Shown piece after piece: positions 1 through 8,419 of a DNA stretch of 63,785 bases. Made by a program: the position numbers and the translations under genes. Origin of the DNA: Bacillota bacterium (GTDB lineage Bacteria > Bacillota > Clostridia > Christensenellales > JAEXRW01). The stretch spans positions 1 through 63,785 of the forward strand of contig JAEXRW010000011.1 in assembly GCA_023454175.1 (NCBI GenBank). The letters are read 5' to 3'. The notes under the pieces are model-generated. The model had not been told where the DNA came from, did not search any database, and saw only the letters and a list, made by a program, of their open reading frames with translations. Numbering within the stretch: the first letter of the stretch is position 1; every line of letters starts with the position of its first letter.

Positions 1-5
1 CGGAT

Positions 6-67
6 AATCCTCCTTTGTGTTTTTCGTGCGGTTGGCAGACCAGCACCTATTTTACCAAAGGAGGATT
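6..67. repeat. Inverted repeat of Shine-Dalgarno-like arms at the left edge
   Basis: Arms AATCCTCCTTTG (6-17) and CAAAGGAGGATT (56-67) are perfect reverse complements with 38 bases between. Read leftward, the first arm is a strong ribosome binding site, so a minus-strand gene probably starts just outside the window. The second arm has no convincing start codon after it. Confidence 0.45.
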
Positions 68-94
68 TTTACTCATAGCTGTAAGCTTTTTGGT

Positions 95-120
95 ACCACC
101 GGCATAGCCGGTGGTTTTGT
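95..120 (+). terminator. Rho-independent terminator
   Basis: A perfect 9-bp stem, ACCACCGGC / GCCGGTGGT, has a 3-base ATA loop and is followed by TTTTG on the plus strand. No plus-strand gene that it would serve is visible inside the window. Confidence 0.6.
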
Positions 121-127
121 TTCACAA

Positions 128-155
128 CAAAAAAGCCCGGTTTGACCGGGCTTTT
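128..155 (-). terminator. Terminator of murA
   Basis: The stem AAGCCCGGT / ACCGGGCTT has a 3-base loop and lies just after the murA stop codon. The A-run on the plus strand gives a T-run on the minus strand, as expected for a murA terminator. Confidence 0.75.
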
Positions 156-164
156 GCCTGTGAA

Positions 165-1454
165 TTAATAACTCATTTCCTCTTCATCCGGGGTCTCCAC
201 GCGGGTGATGTCCGCGCCCAGTGCGTTCAGCTTTTCATCCAGGTGGTCGTATCCCCTGTCGATGTATTTCACGTTGGACATCAGGGTCTCGCCGTCGGCC
301 ATGAGCCCGGCCGTGACCAGCGCCGCCGATGCACGCAGGTCGCTGGCCTTCACAGCCGCGCCTGTCAGCCCTGGGACGCCTTTTACCACGGCCATATGCC
401 CGTCGATGCTGATATCGGCGCCCATGCGCCTGATCTCGTAGATGTGCTTGAAACGCTCTTCAAAGATGTTTTCGGTGATGATGCTGGTGCCCTCGGCCGT
501 GGAAAGCAGCGCCGTCATGGGCTGCTGCAGGTCCGTGGGGAAACCGGGATAGGGCGAGGTCTTTATGTTGGCGCAGCGGGGGCGCTTGGCCGCCGTGACG
601 CGCAGGTGGTCGATGCCCTCCTCCACGTGGACGCCCATCTCCATGAGTTTGTTGCTCACGGCCTCCATGTGGGCGGGGATGGCGTTTTTGATCATCAGGT
701 CCCCCCGCGTGGCCGCGGCGGCGATCATCAGCGTGCCGGTTTCGATCTGGTCGGGGATGATGGTGTAATTGCACCCGTGGAGGGATACGCGCTCCCGCCC
801 GCGGATGCGTATGACGTCGGTACCCGCGCCTTTTACAGAGGCGCCGATGCAGTTTAGGAAATTGGCCAGGTCCACCACGTGGGGCTCCTTGGCGCAGTTG
901 AATATCGTGGTCAGTCCGCGCGCGCACACCCCGGCGAGCATGAGGTTCACCGTGGCGCCCACGCTGGCGATATCCAGGAATATCTCGGTGCCGCACAGCC
1001 CGTTGGGCGCTTCCGCCTTGATCACGCCGTGATCGGTCACCACGCTGGCGCCCATGGCGCAGAGCCCCTTGATGTGCTGGTCGATGGGGCGCTGGCCGAT
1101 GGCGCAGCCGCCCGGGAGCACCACCTCCGCCCTGCCGAAGCGGCCGAGCATGGCGCCCATGAAATAGTACGAGGCACGCATGCGCGCCATGACGGGGTGC
1201 GTCACTTCATGGGTATGCACGTCCTTGGTGGAAACGACGACGCTGTCCTTTCCCGTATCCTCCACGCTGCCGCCCAGCGTTTGGAGCATCATGCGCATGA
1301 TGCGCACGTCCTCGATATCGGGGAGGTTATCGACGTTGCAGACCCCCTCGGTCAAAAGCATGGCGGGCAATATGGCTACAGCCGCGTTTTTGGCGCCGCT
1401 GATGTTGACTTCGCCCATCAATGGCTTTCCGCCGCGAATCAAAAGCTTCTTCAA
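165..1454 (-). CDS. murA: UDP-N-acetylglucosamine 1-carboxyvinyltransferase
   Basis: MurA transfers enolpyruvate from PEP to UDP-GlcNAc, the first committed cytoplasmic step of peptidoglycan synthesis. The N-terminus carries the family pattern GGKPLMGEV...SGAKNAA with the conserved Lys at about residue 22. The loop PGGCAIGQRPID holds the catalytic Cys (about residue 117) that is also the fosfomycin target in this family. The frame stays open to an ATG at 1511, but the family N-terminus begins at a TTG at 1454, giving 429 residues, the usual MurA length; I chose that start although its ribosome site is weak. Whether this is MurA1 or the second Bacillota copy (MurZ type) cannot be told here. 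A promoter lies about 100 bases upstream and a terminator follows directly. Confidence 0.93.
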   Translation of the reverse strand: MKKLLIRGGKPLMGEVNISGAKNAAVAILPAMLLTEGVCNVDNLPDIEDVRIMRMMLQTLGGSVEDTGKDSVVVSTKDVHTHEVTHPVMARMRASYYFMGAMLGRFGRAEVVLPGGCAIGQRPIDQHIKGLCAMGASVVTDHGVIKAEAPNGLCGTEIFLDIASVGATVNLMLAGVCARGLTTIFNCAKEPHVVDLANFLNCIGASVKGAGTDVIRIRGRERVSLHGCNYTIIPDQIETGTLMIAAAATRGDLMIKNAIPAHMEAVSNKLMEMGVHVEEGIDHLRVTAAKRPRCANIKTSPYPGFPTDLQQPMTALLSTAEGTSIITENIFEERFKHIYEIRRMGADISIDGHMAVVKGVPGLTGAAVKASDLRASAALVTAGLMADGETLMSNVKYIDRGYDHLDEKLNALGADITRVETPDEEEMSY

Positions 1455-1558
1455 TGCGTTACTTTGCCGGCAGAAATGCGCTATCCTAGCCCATATGAAA
1501 TGCGCCGGCATACCTCCTTGCAGACCCTGATAGTAAAAAATAAGCGTATCGCGCCTGA

Positions 1559-1588
1559 ATTATAGCACACATTGCAACAGCTTCGCAA
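1559..1588 (-). promoter_or_regulatory. Putative sigma-A promoter of murA
   Basis: On the minus strand TTGCGA, an 18-base spacer and TATAAT are seen, with a TG one base before the -10 box (extended -10). It points at murA. The rest of the 1455-1855 gap shows nothing further that I can identify. Confidence 0.6.
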
Positions 1589-1855
1589 CACGCGGGGTAA
1601 ACGCATGCCTGCGGGCGCGCTTTTTGGCGGATGCGGAACAAAAGCATGGAAACCAGTGATCATGCCTCCATACCATTATAATAAATAATGAATACGATTG
1701 TTACTGGTAAAGATGGGCAGCAGGACTGCACCTCCAGTTGGCCCAAACAATGCAAAAAGCGCCCGGGGGGAATGCGCGTAAATAGCCGGTTTGTTGACAA
1801 GGACACCGTAAAAAAGCATACTGTCAATGCAGAAAACTGTCGGAAGGTATTTGAA

Positions 1856-2275
1856 ATGGATACATGTAAGATCGAAGCATGCGGCGAAAGCGAATGCGGG
1901 CAGATACACCAGCGTCTGCGGGAATACAACAGCAGGTACCTGTGGGACGCGGAAGGATTCGGCTTTTGCTGCCGGGACCAAAAGGGAGAGCTCGTCGCGG
2001 GCATCGTCGCGACGCGGGAGCACCAGTGCATGAACGTGGATTTCCTGTGGGTGGATGAGCGCTGCCGGGGCCGGGGGCTGGGAAAACAGCTTCTTGAACG
2101 GGTTGAATCCCTGGCGCGGGAAAAGCAATGCCGTCTGGTCTGCCTGAATACCTATTCGTTCCAGGCGCCGGGGTTTTACGAGAAAATGGGATACGAGGTA
2201 TTCGGCGTGCTGGAAAGATGCCTCGACGAGCACACACAGTATTTCTTCAAAAAGATGCTGGACCGGCCCGGCTGA
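1856..2275 (+). CDS. GNAT family N-acetyltransferase
   Basis: A 139-residue single-domain GNAT protein expected to transfer an acetyl group from acetyl-CoA to an amine on a small molecule or protein; the substrate is unknown. The acetyl-CoA loop is visible as VDERCRGRGLGKQLL in the middle, followed by the typical C-terminal NTYSFQAPGFYEKMGYEV segment. The frame is open further upstream, but the ATG at 1856 has GGAAGG seven bases before it and starts just ahead of the domain, so I take it as the start. It is one of five GNAT genes in the window and converges on the fmdB-type gene. Confidence 0.8.
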   Translation: MDTCKIEACGESECGQIHQRLREYNSRYLWDAEGFGFCCRDQKGELVAGIVATREHQCMNVDFLWVDERCRGRGLGKQLLERVESLAREKQCRLVCLNTYSFQAPGFYEKMGYEVFGVLERCLDEHTQYFFKKMLDRPG

Positions 2276-2281
2276 CCCGTA

Positions 2282-2500
2282 TCAGCCGCAGCCGCTGCAC
2301 GTGGAGCAGTGCCCGCCCGAGCAGGAGTGGCCGCCGGAGGAGCCGTCCGAACCGCCTGTTTTCCCGAAATAGCATTTGCCCTGGTAGTGGCGCAGGCCTG
2401 TGCCGCCGCATTTGGGGCAGGGGCACTCCTCCTGCGAAGTCTTCAGTAATTCATCATAGACATGGCCGCAGTCCCGGCACCTGTATTTGAACATGGGCAT
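2282..2500 (-). CDS. FmdB-family zinc ribbon protein
   Basis: A 72-residue protein starting MPMFKYRCRDCGHVYD and carrying two CxxC pairs (CRDC and CPKC), the zinc ribbon of the FmdB/CxxC_CxxC_SSSS regulatory-protein family. After the ribbon comes a Gly/Ser/Cys/His-rich tail (GGHSCSGGHCSTCSGCG) that could bind additional metal. GGAGG lies nine bases before the ATG at 2500. The role of the family is poorly known; a transcriptional or metal-related role is only a guess. It ends seven bases from the convergent acetyltransferase. Confidence 0.8.
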   Translation of the reverse strand: MPMFKYRCRDCGHVYDELLKTSQEECPCPKCGGTGLRHYQGKCYFGKTGGSDGSSGGHSCSGGHCSTCSGCG

Positions 2501-2741
2501 GATACATTACCTCCATCAGAACCGTTCATCAATCTGCCTGATTATCGTAGCAAAACGCCGATTTCCATGTCAATAGCACCGGCAGATCCGCATGGAACAT
2601 CCGCTTTGACCAATACCCCATTCTGCGGGAAATGAAAACACAAACCGCAGCCAATTATTTTGGTATATCTTTCATTTTGGTACACAATACGCTCCCCCGA
2701 TGTGATATGATAATATCCCAAACCCATAGACAGGCAGGCGG

Positions 2742-4220
2742 ATGGATTTGCCCCTTTGCTCCTTTGCACCCAACTCCAATATATACGACATCACCCCGGT
2801 GGAGAATATCTTCATCGAGGAATTCATGCGCCATGCCCCCGGGGACCACGTGAAGGTGTACATCTACGCCCTGAAACTGTGCTACCACAATGGCGGGGTG
2901 GAGAGCCTGGAGGATTTCGCGCAGCTGCTCCACATGCCGCTGCCCGCGGTACTGGAAGCCTTTAAATACTGGGAGGGCGCCGGGCTGGTGGTGCGCGTGA
3001 GCGAGGACCCGCCGGGCTTTGCCTTTTACAACGTGAAAAACCGCTTGTATGACAGCCAGCCGCCGGCAGGGCTGTACGAAGACGAGAAATTCAACATGCA
3101 ATTGCAAATGCTGTACGCGCCCCGCGCGCTGAAAGCCGAGGACATAAGGCGCATTTATGACTGGGTAGATATCTTCAAGGTGGAGCGGGAAGCCGTATTA
3201 TCCATCGTGCAGCACGCCATCCGGGAAGAAGAGAAGAAGATGGAGGGCGCCCGTCCCACCGTGGCGAAAGTGGAGCGGCTGGTGCGCACGCTGGCCGACC
3301 AGGACAAACGGTCTGAAAAAAGCGTAAAGGAATACCTGTACCAGCTGACGGACGAATACCGCAACGTTGTTGACTTATTAAAGTACCTCGGGATCAAGCG
3401 GCCCCCCACGACCCCCGAATTGGAGATGTACCGCAAGTGGAAAGACGAGTGGAAGCTCTCCCACCAGGCCATCATCGCGGCATGTAGCGAACTGACGAAG
3501 GTCCGCGACCCCAACATGGCGTACCTGGAACGGGTGCTTCAGGGGCTCATGCGCAAGGGGGATACGACCTCCACCAGGATCAAAACCGCGCTGCAGGCGC
3601 GCGAAGATATCCAGCCTGGCGTCAACGAGGTATGGAAGGAGCTTGGTATGCGCGCGCGCCCCACGCCCGCGGATGCCGAGGCCTATATCGAATGGACCAA
3701 AGACTGGGGATTCCCGCAGGAGACGGTGCTGGCGGCGAGCCGGTACGCGGCGGTGTCCATGCCCAGGAGCTTTGCGAGCGTGTCGCTGGTCCTCACCGAC
3801 TGGCGGTCGCAGGGCATCATCACGCCCGAGCAGGCTTTGCTCTATACGGAAGGCGCGAAGAAGCTGGACGCCGAAGTGGGCGTGGTATTCAGCCGCGCGG
3901 GGATCAAGAGCCACGTGACCGAAGCACATCGAAAATTATATTCAAAGTGGATGGAAGAGTACAGGATGAACGCCGAGGTGGTGCTGCTGGCGGCGGAGTA
4001 TTCCGTCAGCGCGAAAAACCCTTTGCAGTACCTGGAGCGGCTGATAGAGATCTGGCATGGGATGGGCATCAACTCCGTGAGCAAGGCGCGCGGCGAGCAT
4101 GAGAAGCGGCGCAAGGCCCAGGCGGAGGGCATCAAACGGCAGGCGGCTTCCGGATTCACCCAGCGGGAGTACACGGACGATTTCTACAAAACGCTGGCGG
4201 TGGACCTTACGAAGTATTGA
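2742..4220 (+). CDS. DnaD-domain primosomal protein
   Basis: A 492-residue protein of the DnaD/DnaB (Bacillus sense) family, which remodels DNA at oriC or PriA-marked forks so that the loader can install the replicative helicase. The N-terminal ~100 residues look like the winged-helix DDBH1 region (FIEEFMRHAPGDHVKVYIYA). Several repeats of the DDBH2 type follow, recognisable by YRKWKDEW, YIEWTKDWGF and YSKWMEEYRM, so the C-terminal module is present about three times and the protein is longer than a minimal DnaD. The start is set by GGCAGGCGG just before the ATG. It is followed after 88 bases by the DnaI/DnaC-like ATPase, a common pairing in Clostridia. Confidence 0.88.
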   Translation: MDLPLCSFAPNSNIYDITPVENIFIEEFMRHAPGDHVKVYIYALKLCYHNGGVESLEDFAQLLHMPLPAVLEAFKYWEGAGLVVRVSEDPPGFAFYNVKNRLYDSQPPAGLYEDEKFNMQLQMLYAPRALKAEDIRRIYDWVDIFKVEREAVLSIVQHAIREEEKKMEGARPTVAKVERLVRTLADQDKRSEKSVKEYLYQLTDEYRNVVDLLKYLGIKRPPTTPELEMYRKWKDEWKLSHQAIIAACSELTKVRDPNMAYLERVLQGLMRKGDTTSTRIKTALQAREDIQPGVNEVWKELGMRARPTPADAEAYIEWTKDWGFPQETVLAASRYAAVSMPRSFASVSLVLTDWRSQGIITPEQALLYTEGAKKLDAEVGVVFSRAGIKSHVTEAHRKLYSKWMEEYRMNAEVVLLAAEYSVSAKNPLQYLERLIEIWHGMGINSVSKARGEHEKRRKAQAEGIKRQAASGFTQREYTDDFYKTLAVDLTKY

Positions 4221-4308
4221 ATATTCAATAGGGTGTGCGGCAAAGTCAAAGCCTTCCTATAACGGATGCAAAAGCTAACGTACCATAAAGTCATCTCTCG
4301 GAGAAGTC

Positions 4309-5271
4309 ATGAAAGACGTTTTTGATGACATCAAGCATGAATACGCGCTGCAGCGGGCGAGGAACATCGATGCCCAGCGCATACGGACCCGGTCGGCGCG
4401 GAGCCTTTCCCCGCGCCTTTCGGCGTTGCTGGATGAAAAAGAAGACCTGCTCATAGAAATGCCTCACAACATCCTCAAAGGGAACGACGCAGACCGCGCG
4501 GAAGAAAAATTGAAATCCATCAATTCCGCTATTCAATCCGAACTGAAAAAGCTGGAACTCCCGCCCGATCACCTGGACATCCAGTACCGGTGCGGGCAAT
4601 GTCGGGACGCGGGGTACATCAACCGGGACGGCAGGCGCGCCAAGTGCGCGTGCCTCATCCAGCGGCAGATCGATGCGGCATATGGGGATGGCCCTGCGGA
4701 ATACGCGCGGCACACCTTTGAAAACTTCAACGCAGGCATATTCCCCGAGGCGCCGGTGGGCAGCGGGACGATGACGCAGCGGGAATACATGGAGAAGCTG
4801 AAAAGCCTTTTGGAGCAATATGCTTCATCCATCACGGGCAACGTAAGACCCGGCATCCTGCTCTACGGGCAGACGGGCCTGGGCAAGACGTACCTGCTCA
4901 ATTGCATCCGCAAGCGCGTACTGGAGCAGGGCCTCAGTGTACTGCGGCTGACATCGTTCCAATTCTTCGAGGAACTTAAGGAGATCCACTTTTCCCGGGG
5001 AAGGTCCAGCGTGGACGGGCTGCTCTCGGCCGCGCTGCTCATCATAGACGACCTGGGGACGGAGCCTTACTACCAGAATATCACATGCGAATACCTTTTC
5101 AGCGTATTGAACGAGGCGATTCAGCGCAATATCCCCATCGCCATCGCCACCAACCTGATGCCGGGGGAGTTGAAAGAACGGTACGGGGAGCGCGCCTTCT
5201 CCCGCCTCTTTGACAAGGGGTATTTCTCGGCGTACGCGCTGGAAGGCCGGGACGTGCGGCTGGGTAGATAG
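4309..5271 (+). CDS. DnaI/DnaC-type helicase loader ATPase
   Basis: A 320-residue AAA+ ATPase expected to load the DnaB helicase (encoded at 55177). Residues 1-90 are helical and charged. A cysteine cluster C95-C98-C113-C115 (YRCGQC...KCAC) resembles the zinc-binding N-domain of DnaI. Walker A is GQTGLGKT (187-194), Walker B LLIIDDLGTEP, and the sensor-1 Asn is in IAIATNLMP. CGGAGAA precedes the ATG. Its position next to the DnaD gene supports a primosome role; the alternative is an IstB-like or phage DnaC protein, less likely without a transposase nearby. Confidence 0.88.
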   Translation: MKDVFDDIKHEYALQRARNIDAQRIRTRSARSLSPRLSALLDEKEDLLIEMPHNILKGNDADRAEEKLKSINSAIQSELKKLELPPDHLDIQYRCGQCRDAGYINRDGRRAKCACLIQRQIDAAYGDGPAEYARHTFENFNAGIFPEAPVGSGTMTQREYMEKLKSLLEQYASSITGNVRPGILLYGQTGLGKTYLLNCIRKRVLEQGLSVLRLTSFQFFEELKEIHFSRGRSSVDGLLSAALLIIDDLGTEPYYQNITCEYLFSVLNEAIQRNIPIAIATNLMPGELKERYGERAFSRLFDKGYFSAYALEGRDVRLGR

Positions 5272-5286
5272 AATACGAATTCTTTA

Positions 5287-5715
5287 ATGGGATGTGTTCT
5301 ATTGGATAATATCATTTTCGAAAAGATATGGATCGACCCGATCGAAGATTTCTTTGAATTAAAAGTGATGGCATATAACGATAGAATAACTATGGTAGCA
5401 CATCATGTATACGCTGTATCAACAGATATTCATAAGATCCAAAGTGGAGCAAAGGAAATTTTGAAAGGCCCTTTTTCTATTGATTTAGGCTATGACGATG
5501 ATAGTTCTGTTGATTGTGTTAAGCTTTCTTTTGTACCAAACAAGCTTGGCAGAGTTTTAGTTTTGATTTATATGAAAACGGATTCTTATGAAGATAAAAA
5601 GGATAAGGCCAATTTTACTATAGAGACAGAGATTTCGTCTTTGGACAGGTTTGCATCAGAGTTAGAAAAGATATTGGAGGGGGATATTGGGGTCAAAGTC
5701 CAATTACATGATTAA
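5287..5715 (+). CDS. AT-rich hypothetical protein
   Basis: A 142-residue acidic soluble protein that I do not recognise. No signal peptide, membrane segment or metal motif is visible; predicted strands alternate with polar residues and the C-terminal helix is DRFASELEKILEG. Codon and base use are clearly more AT-rich than in the DnaI gene 16 bases upstream, suggesting recent acquisition. Size and isolation would suit an immunity or antitoxin protein, but no partner gene is present, so this is speculation. A hairpin with T-rich flank follows at 5744. Confidence 0.6.
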   Translation: MGCVLLDNIIFEKIWIDPIEDFFELKVMAYNDRITMVAHHVYAVSTDIHKIQSGAKEILKGPFSIDLGYDDDSSVDCVKLSFVPNKLGRVLVLIYMKTDSYEDKKDKANFTIETEISSLDRFASELEKILEGDIGVKVQLHD

Positions 5716-5743
5716 ATTATTTCATTATTGAAACCAATTACAA

Positions 5744-5778
5744 AAGGCAGGACGAGCGAGTGCACATCCTGCCTTCTC
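5744..5778 (+). terminator. Hairpin after the AT-rich gene
   Basis: The stem AAGGCAGGA / TCCTGCCTT has a 13-base loop and a T-rich 3' side. Almost the same stem recurs at 6123-6146, on the other side of the sortase remnant. Confidence 0.6.
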
Positions 5779-5788
5779 ATATCTTTCA

Positions 5789-6025
5789 TTATTCTGCGCC
5801 TGATCCCCGGCAGCATATCAGCAGCCTGCGGTTCCCGTTGGCCTCGCAGGTCACCAGCGTGAGTTCCCTGGGATAGGATATATTATCGAGCGCCCAGGAT
5901 CGTCGGCGTGATCAGCTCCGTCTTATAAGCGGTATAGGTAAATGACTTTCCGCTTTTATCCGTGAGGGATAACGTATCGTCTTTTGGGATCTGGTCCGGC
6001 TTTCCGAAATTATATCTGAACCATA
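5789..6025 (-). pseudogene. Sortase remnant, C-terminal part, frameshifted
   Basis: Read on the minus strand this stretch encodes FGKPDQIPKDDTLSLTD and then TYTAYKTELITPT, after which the frame changes and continues as YPRELTLVTCEANGNRRLL to a stop at 5789. The TLVTC motif with its Cys, followed about eight residues later by Arg, is the active-site signature of sortases, the transpeptidases that anchor surface proteins to peptidoglycan. The catalytic His region and the N-terminus are missing. The 5' side is cut off where a GGCC-rich palindrome (6040-6066) sits. I take it as a decayed sortase gene, not an active one. Confidence 0.65.
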
Positions 6026-6039
6026 TGCAATGTGCATGC

Positions 6040-6066
6040 GTAGGGGCGGCCCTGTGTGGCCGCCCG
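6040..6066 (+). repeat. GGCC-rich palindrome, copy A
   Basis: GTAG is followed by GGGCGGCC, the loop CTGTGT and GGCCGCCC. It is the same 27-base unit as in the 16.4-16.7 kb array and at 28023. This copy sits at the broken 5' end of the sortase remnant. Confidence 0.85.
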
Positions 6067-6118
6067 GGCATTCCTCCCCCGGCGTATGCTCCTATTCCTT
6101 GCTGGGGGCTTTCTATAC

Positions 6119-6148
6119 AAAAAAGGCAGGATCTGCATCCTGCCTTGT
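6119..6148 (-). terminator. Terminator of the Pro-rich acetyltransferase gene
   Basis: The stem AAGGCAGGAT / ATCCTGCCTT has a 4-base loop and a T-run on the minus strand, ten bases past the stop codon at 6158. Confidence 0.75.
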
Positions 6149-6157
6149 TCATTCCAT

Positions 6158-7300
6158 TTACTTTTTCAGGTCGGTGTCCATGATGAGCCTGTCCTCGCCA
6201 TCGCCGTACTCGTTGCGGCGGCGTCCGTTCTCATAAAAGCCCATCTGCTCGCGGTAGACCGATATGGCGTATGTGTTGGAGGGGTCCACCGTCAGTTCCA
6301 CCCGCTTGACGCCTTCCTTCCGGAGCTGGAGGAAGGACTCCTTCAAAAGGAATGTGCCCACTTCCCTGCCGCGCAGGTCCCTGCGGAGCGCCACATTCAC
6401 CAGGTAAGCCCGGTCTGGCGCTTCCCAGTCCCGCATGAAGTAGGCGGCGCCCTTTACGGCGTTGCGGCCCTCCATCAGGCCGAATACCCTGCCGTAGCGG
6501 ATGAAAGGCACGACGTCCCACTTGTTCATGCCCTCTTCCCCGTAGGCGTCCTGCTCGATCTCCAGCAGTTGGGACAGGATACGCGCATCCGTGGTCGCCA
6601 GCGGCGAGACCGCATAAGGGGATTCCTCGGCCGGTGTCGCGGCATCCCTGCCCCTGGCGGGCGCTTCCGCCGCGTAGGGGGCCACGGGAGCGGGTTCGGG
6701 GGTATAGACCGGTTTCATGGGTTCTGCACTATGGGCCGGAGGCTCTGCGGGCCTGGGCGCCTCGTGCACGGGCTGGACCGTACGCTGGGGAACGCCGCCC
6801 GGGTAGGGCGAGGAGGAATAAGCCTGCCTTTTTTCATACCAGAAAAAGCGCAGCCGCACCACCTTGGAGCGGGGCGCGCTCTGCGGCGCAGGTTCGCGCG
6901 GAGTTTCCCGCACGGGCTGTTTGATTTCAGGCGTTTCGCGTTTCATTTCCATTTCACGGGCAAAACTGGTTTGCTCGGGTTTGGGCGCCTCCCATACCGG
7001 GGCGGACGCCGCGGGTCTGGCCGGTTCAGGCGTATAGGGCTTGGGTTCCGTCCGCTCCACCGGGATGCCGCGCACGGGCTGCCGCACGGGAGGCTCCGCC
7101 GGGGCATATGCCCTGGGTTCGGGCCGCTGCATGCGCTCTTCCGCTGCGGGGGGAGCCTTATGCCTTCCATCTTCCCCACTCACGGGTTGAAATATACTGT
7201 CATCGCCGAGGTCCTCGTCCATATCCCGCGCCTTGCGCTTGGCTACAGCCTTCAGTTCCTCGTCATCATCAAAAAAGTCACAGCCTTTGTTTTGCTTCAT
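6158..7300 (-). CDS. Proline-rich protein with C-terminal GNAT domain
   Basis: A 380-residue two-part protein. Residues 1 to about 235 are low-complexity and rich in Pro, Glu, Ala and Arg (for example PEPRAYAPAEPPVRQP and KPVYTPEPAPVAPYAA) and are probably disordered. Residues from about 238 to the end form a GNAT fold, with ALRRDLRGREVGTFLL as the acetyl-CoA loop and NTYAISVYREQMGFYENG as the C-terminal strand and helix. The second half resembles RimI-type acetyltransferases. No signal peptide or membrane segment is seen. The long acidic and proline-rich extension is unusual and suggests a scaffold-bound or self-modified enzyme; the substrate is unknown. It has its own promoter and terminator. 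Confidence 0.75.
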   Translation of the reverse strand: MKQNKGCDFFDDDEELKAVAKRKARDMDEDLGDDSIFQPVSGEDGRHKAPPAAEERMQRPEPRAYAPAEPPVRQPVRGIPVERTEPKPYTPEPARPAASAPVWEAPKPEQTSFAREMEMKRETPEIKQPVRETPREPAPQSAPRSKVVRLRFFWYEKRQAYSSSPYPGGVPQRTVQPVHEAPRPAEPPAHSAEPMKPVYTPEPAPVAPYAAEAPARGRDAATPAEESPYAVSPLATTDARILSQLLEIEQDAYGEEGMNKWDVVPFIRYGRVFGLMEGRNAVKGAAYFMRDWEAPDRAYLVNVALRRDLRGREVGTFLLKESFLQLRKEGVKRVELTVDPSNTYAISVYREQMGFYENGRRRNEYGDGEDRLIMDTDLKK

Positions 7301-7346
7301 GTTCTTTGTAACCCCCAGTCATGGTCTTGGTTTTAGGTATACCACT

Positions 7347-7374
7347 ATTATACATGGATGAGCGGCTTTATCAA
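7347..7374 (-). promoter_or_regulatory. Putative promoter of the Pro-rich acetyltransferase gene
   Basis: On the minus strand TTGATA, 16 bases and TATAAT lie about 50 bases upstream of the start at 7300. The remainder of the 7375-7654 gap shows no gene or repeat that I can support. Confidence 0.6.
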
Positions 7375-7654
7375 GTTTTACGTTGCAACATCGAAAAATA
7401 TTTGCAACAGGAAAGCATCAAACAGGTTCCGGCCGGGTGATACTTCTAATAGGATTATAACCATCCGGCCGCCTCTCCCATACGCAGGGAATATGCGTAT
7501 GGATTTAACAGTTTTGGTAGTTGAAAATGGGCAGGGATACCGGCGGCGCATCTGCAAGGCGCCGGATAAATAAAATGAAAACATTTGAAAGCAAGCCGTT
7601 CAACGGGAAAGGACCGACCCTTCGGCACGGTAAAATCATGGTTCGCCCAATCGG

Positions 7655-8419
7655 CTATTCCGGTCTCAGCGGAATAAGGCCTTCCGGTTCACCGGGATCG
7701 GTACGTGTATCCTCCTCATACCTGCTCAACCGCTGATCCTGCTTTTCCCCGGCCGCTATCAATCCGTCCCGCGCCATGCTGGTGGCGTGGCCGCTGCTGA
7801 TGACCAGGTGGTCCAGCAGGACGATATCCAGCACCTGCAGCGCCTGCTTGACGGCGAGGGTGGTCGCAATATCCGCACCCGAAGGGCGCGGGTCCCCGCC
7901 GGGGTGGTTGTGCGCCAGGATCACATAGGGGCTGCCAAAGCGCATCGCCAGTTCGGCCACGCGGCGCGGATACACGGCCAGTTCGTCCACCGTGCCCTTG
8001 CTCAGCGCCTCGGCGTGCCGTACTCCCAGCTGCTTGTCCAGGCAGATCACATACAGTGACTCCAGCTTTTCCCCCTCCAGGAGGGCGGCGGCGTAGAGGG
8101 CTGCATCCCGCGCGTTGCGCAGGCGCCCCGATACGCCCGCCTTCTGCTGGCTGTACTTTTTGTGGATATCCCGCACCAGGCGGATGAGCAGCGCGGCATT
8201 GGGGCCCACCCCGTCCACTTTGAGCAGGTCGGAATATTCGGCGTCCAGCACGCCGCGCAGGGAGCCGAACGTTTTGATCAAGGCATGCGCGGTGGGGTTG
8301 GTATCCGCCCTGGGGATGGCGTGGAAAAGCAGCATCTCGAGCGCCTGGTGCTCCTCAAAGGAATCCAGGCCGGTGTGGAGATAACGCGCCCTGAGCCTTT
8401 CCCGGTGGCCTTCATGCAT
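7655..8419 (-). CDS. radC: RadC family JAB-domain protein
   Basis: A 254-residue protein of the RadC/YeeS family (long called DNA repair protein, true role unsettled). The N-terminal half holds a helix-hairpin-helix segment (LLKVDGVGPNAALLIRLV). The C-terminal half is a JAB1/MPN metalloprotease-like domain with the metal-binding pattern AHNHPGGDPRPSGAD and the following LDHLVISSG strand. Length fits the family's usual ~225-250 residues. It is transcribed divergently from the yitT-type gene. Confidence 0.92.
   Translation of the reverse strand: MHEGHRERLRARYLHTGLDSFEEHQALEMLLFHAIPRADTNPTAHALIKTFGSLRGVLDAEYSDLLKVDGVGPNAALLIRLVRDIHKKYSQQKAGVSGRLRNARDAALYAAALLEGEKLESLYVICLDKQLGVRHAEALSKGTVDELAVYPRRVAELAMRFGSPYVILAHNHPGGDPRPSGADIATTLAVKQALQVLDIVLLDHLVISSGHATSMARDGLIAAGEKQDQRLSRYEEDTRTDPGEPEGLIPLRPE

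Noticed and set aside
4309..5271. IstB transposition helper instead of a helicase loader
   Set aside because: No IstA transposase or inverted repeats nearby, and the DnaD gene is adjacent.
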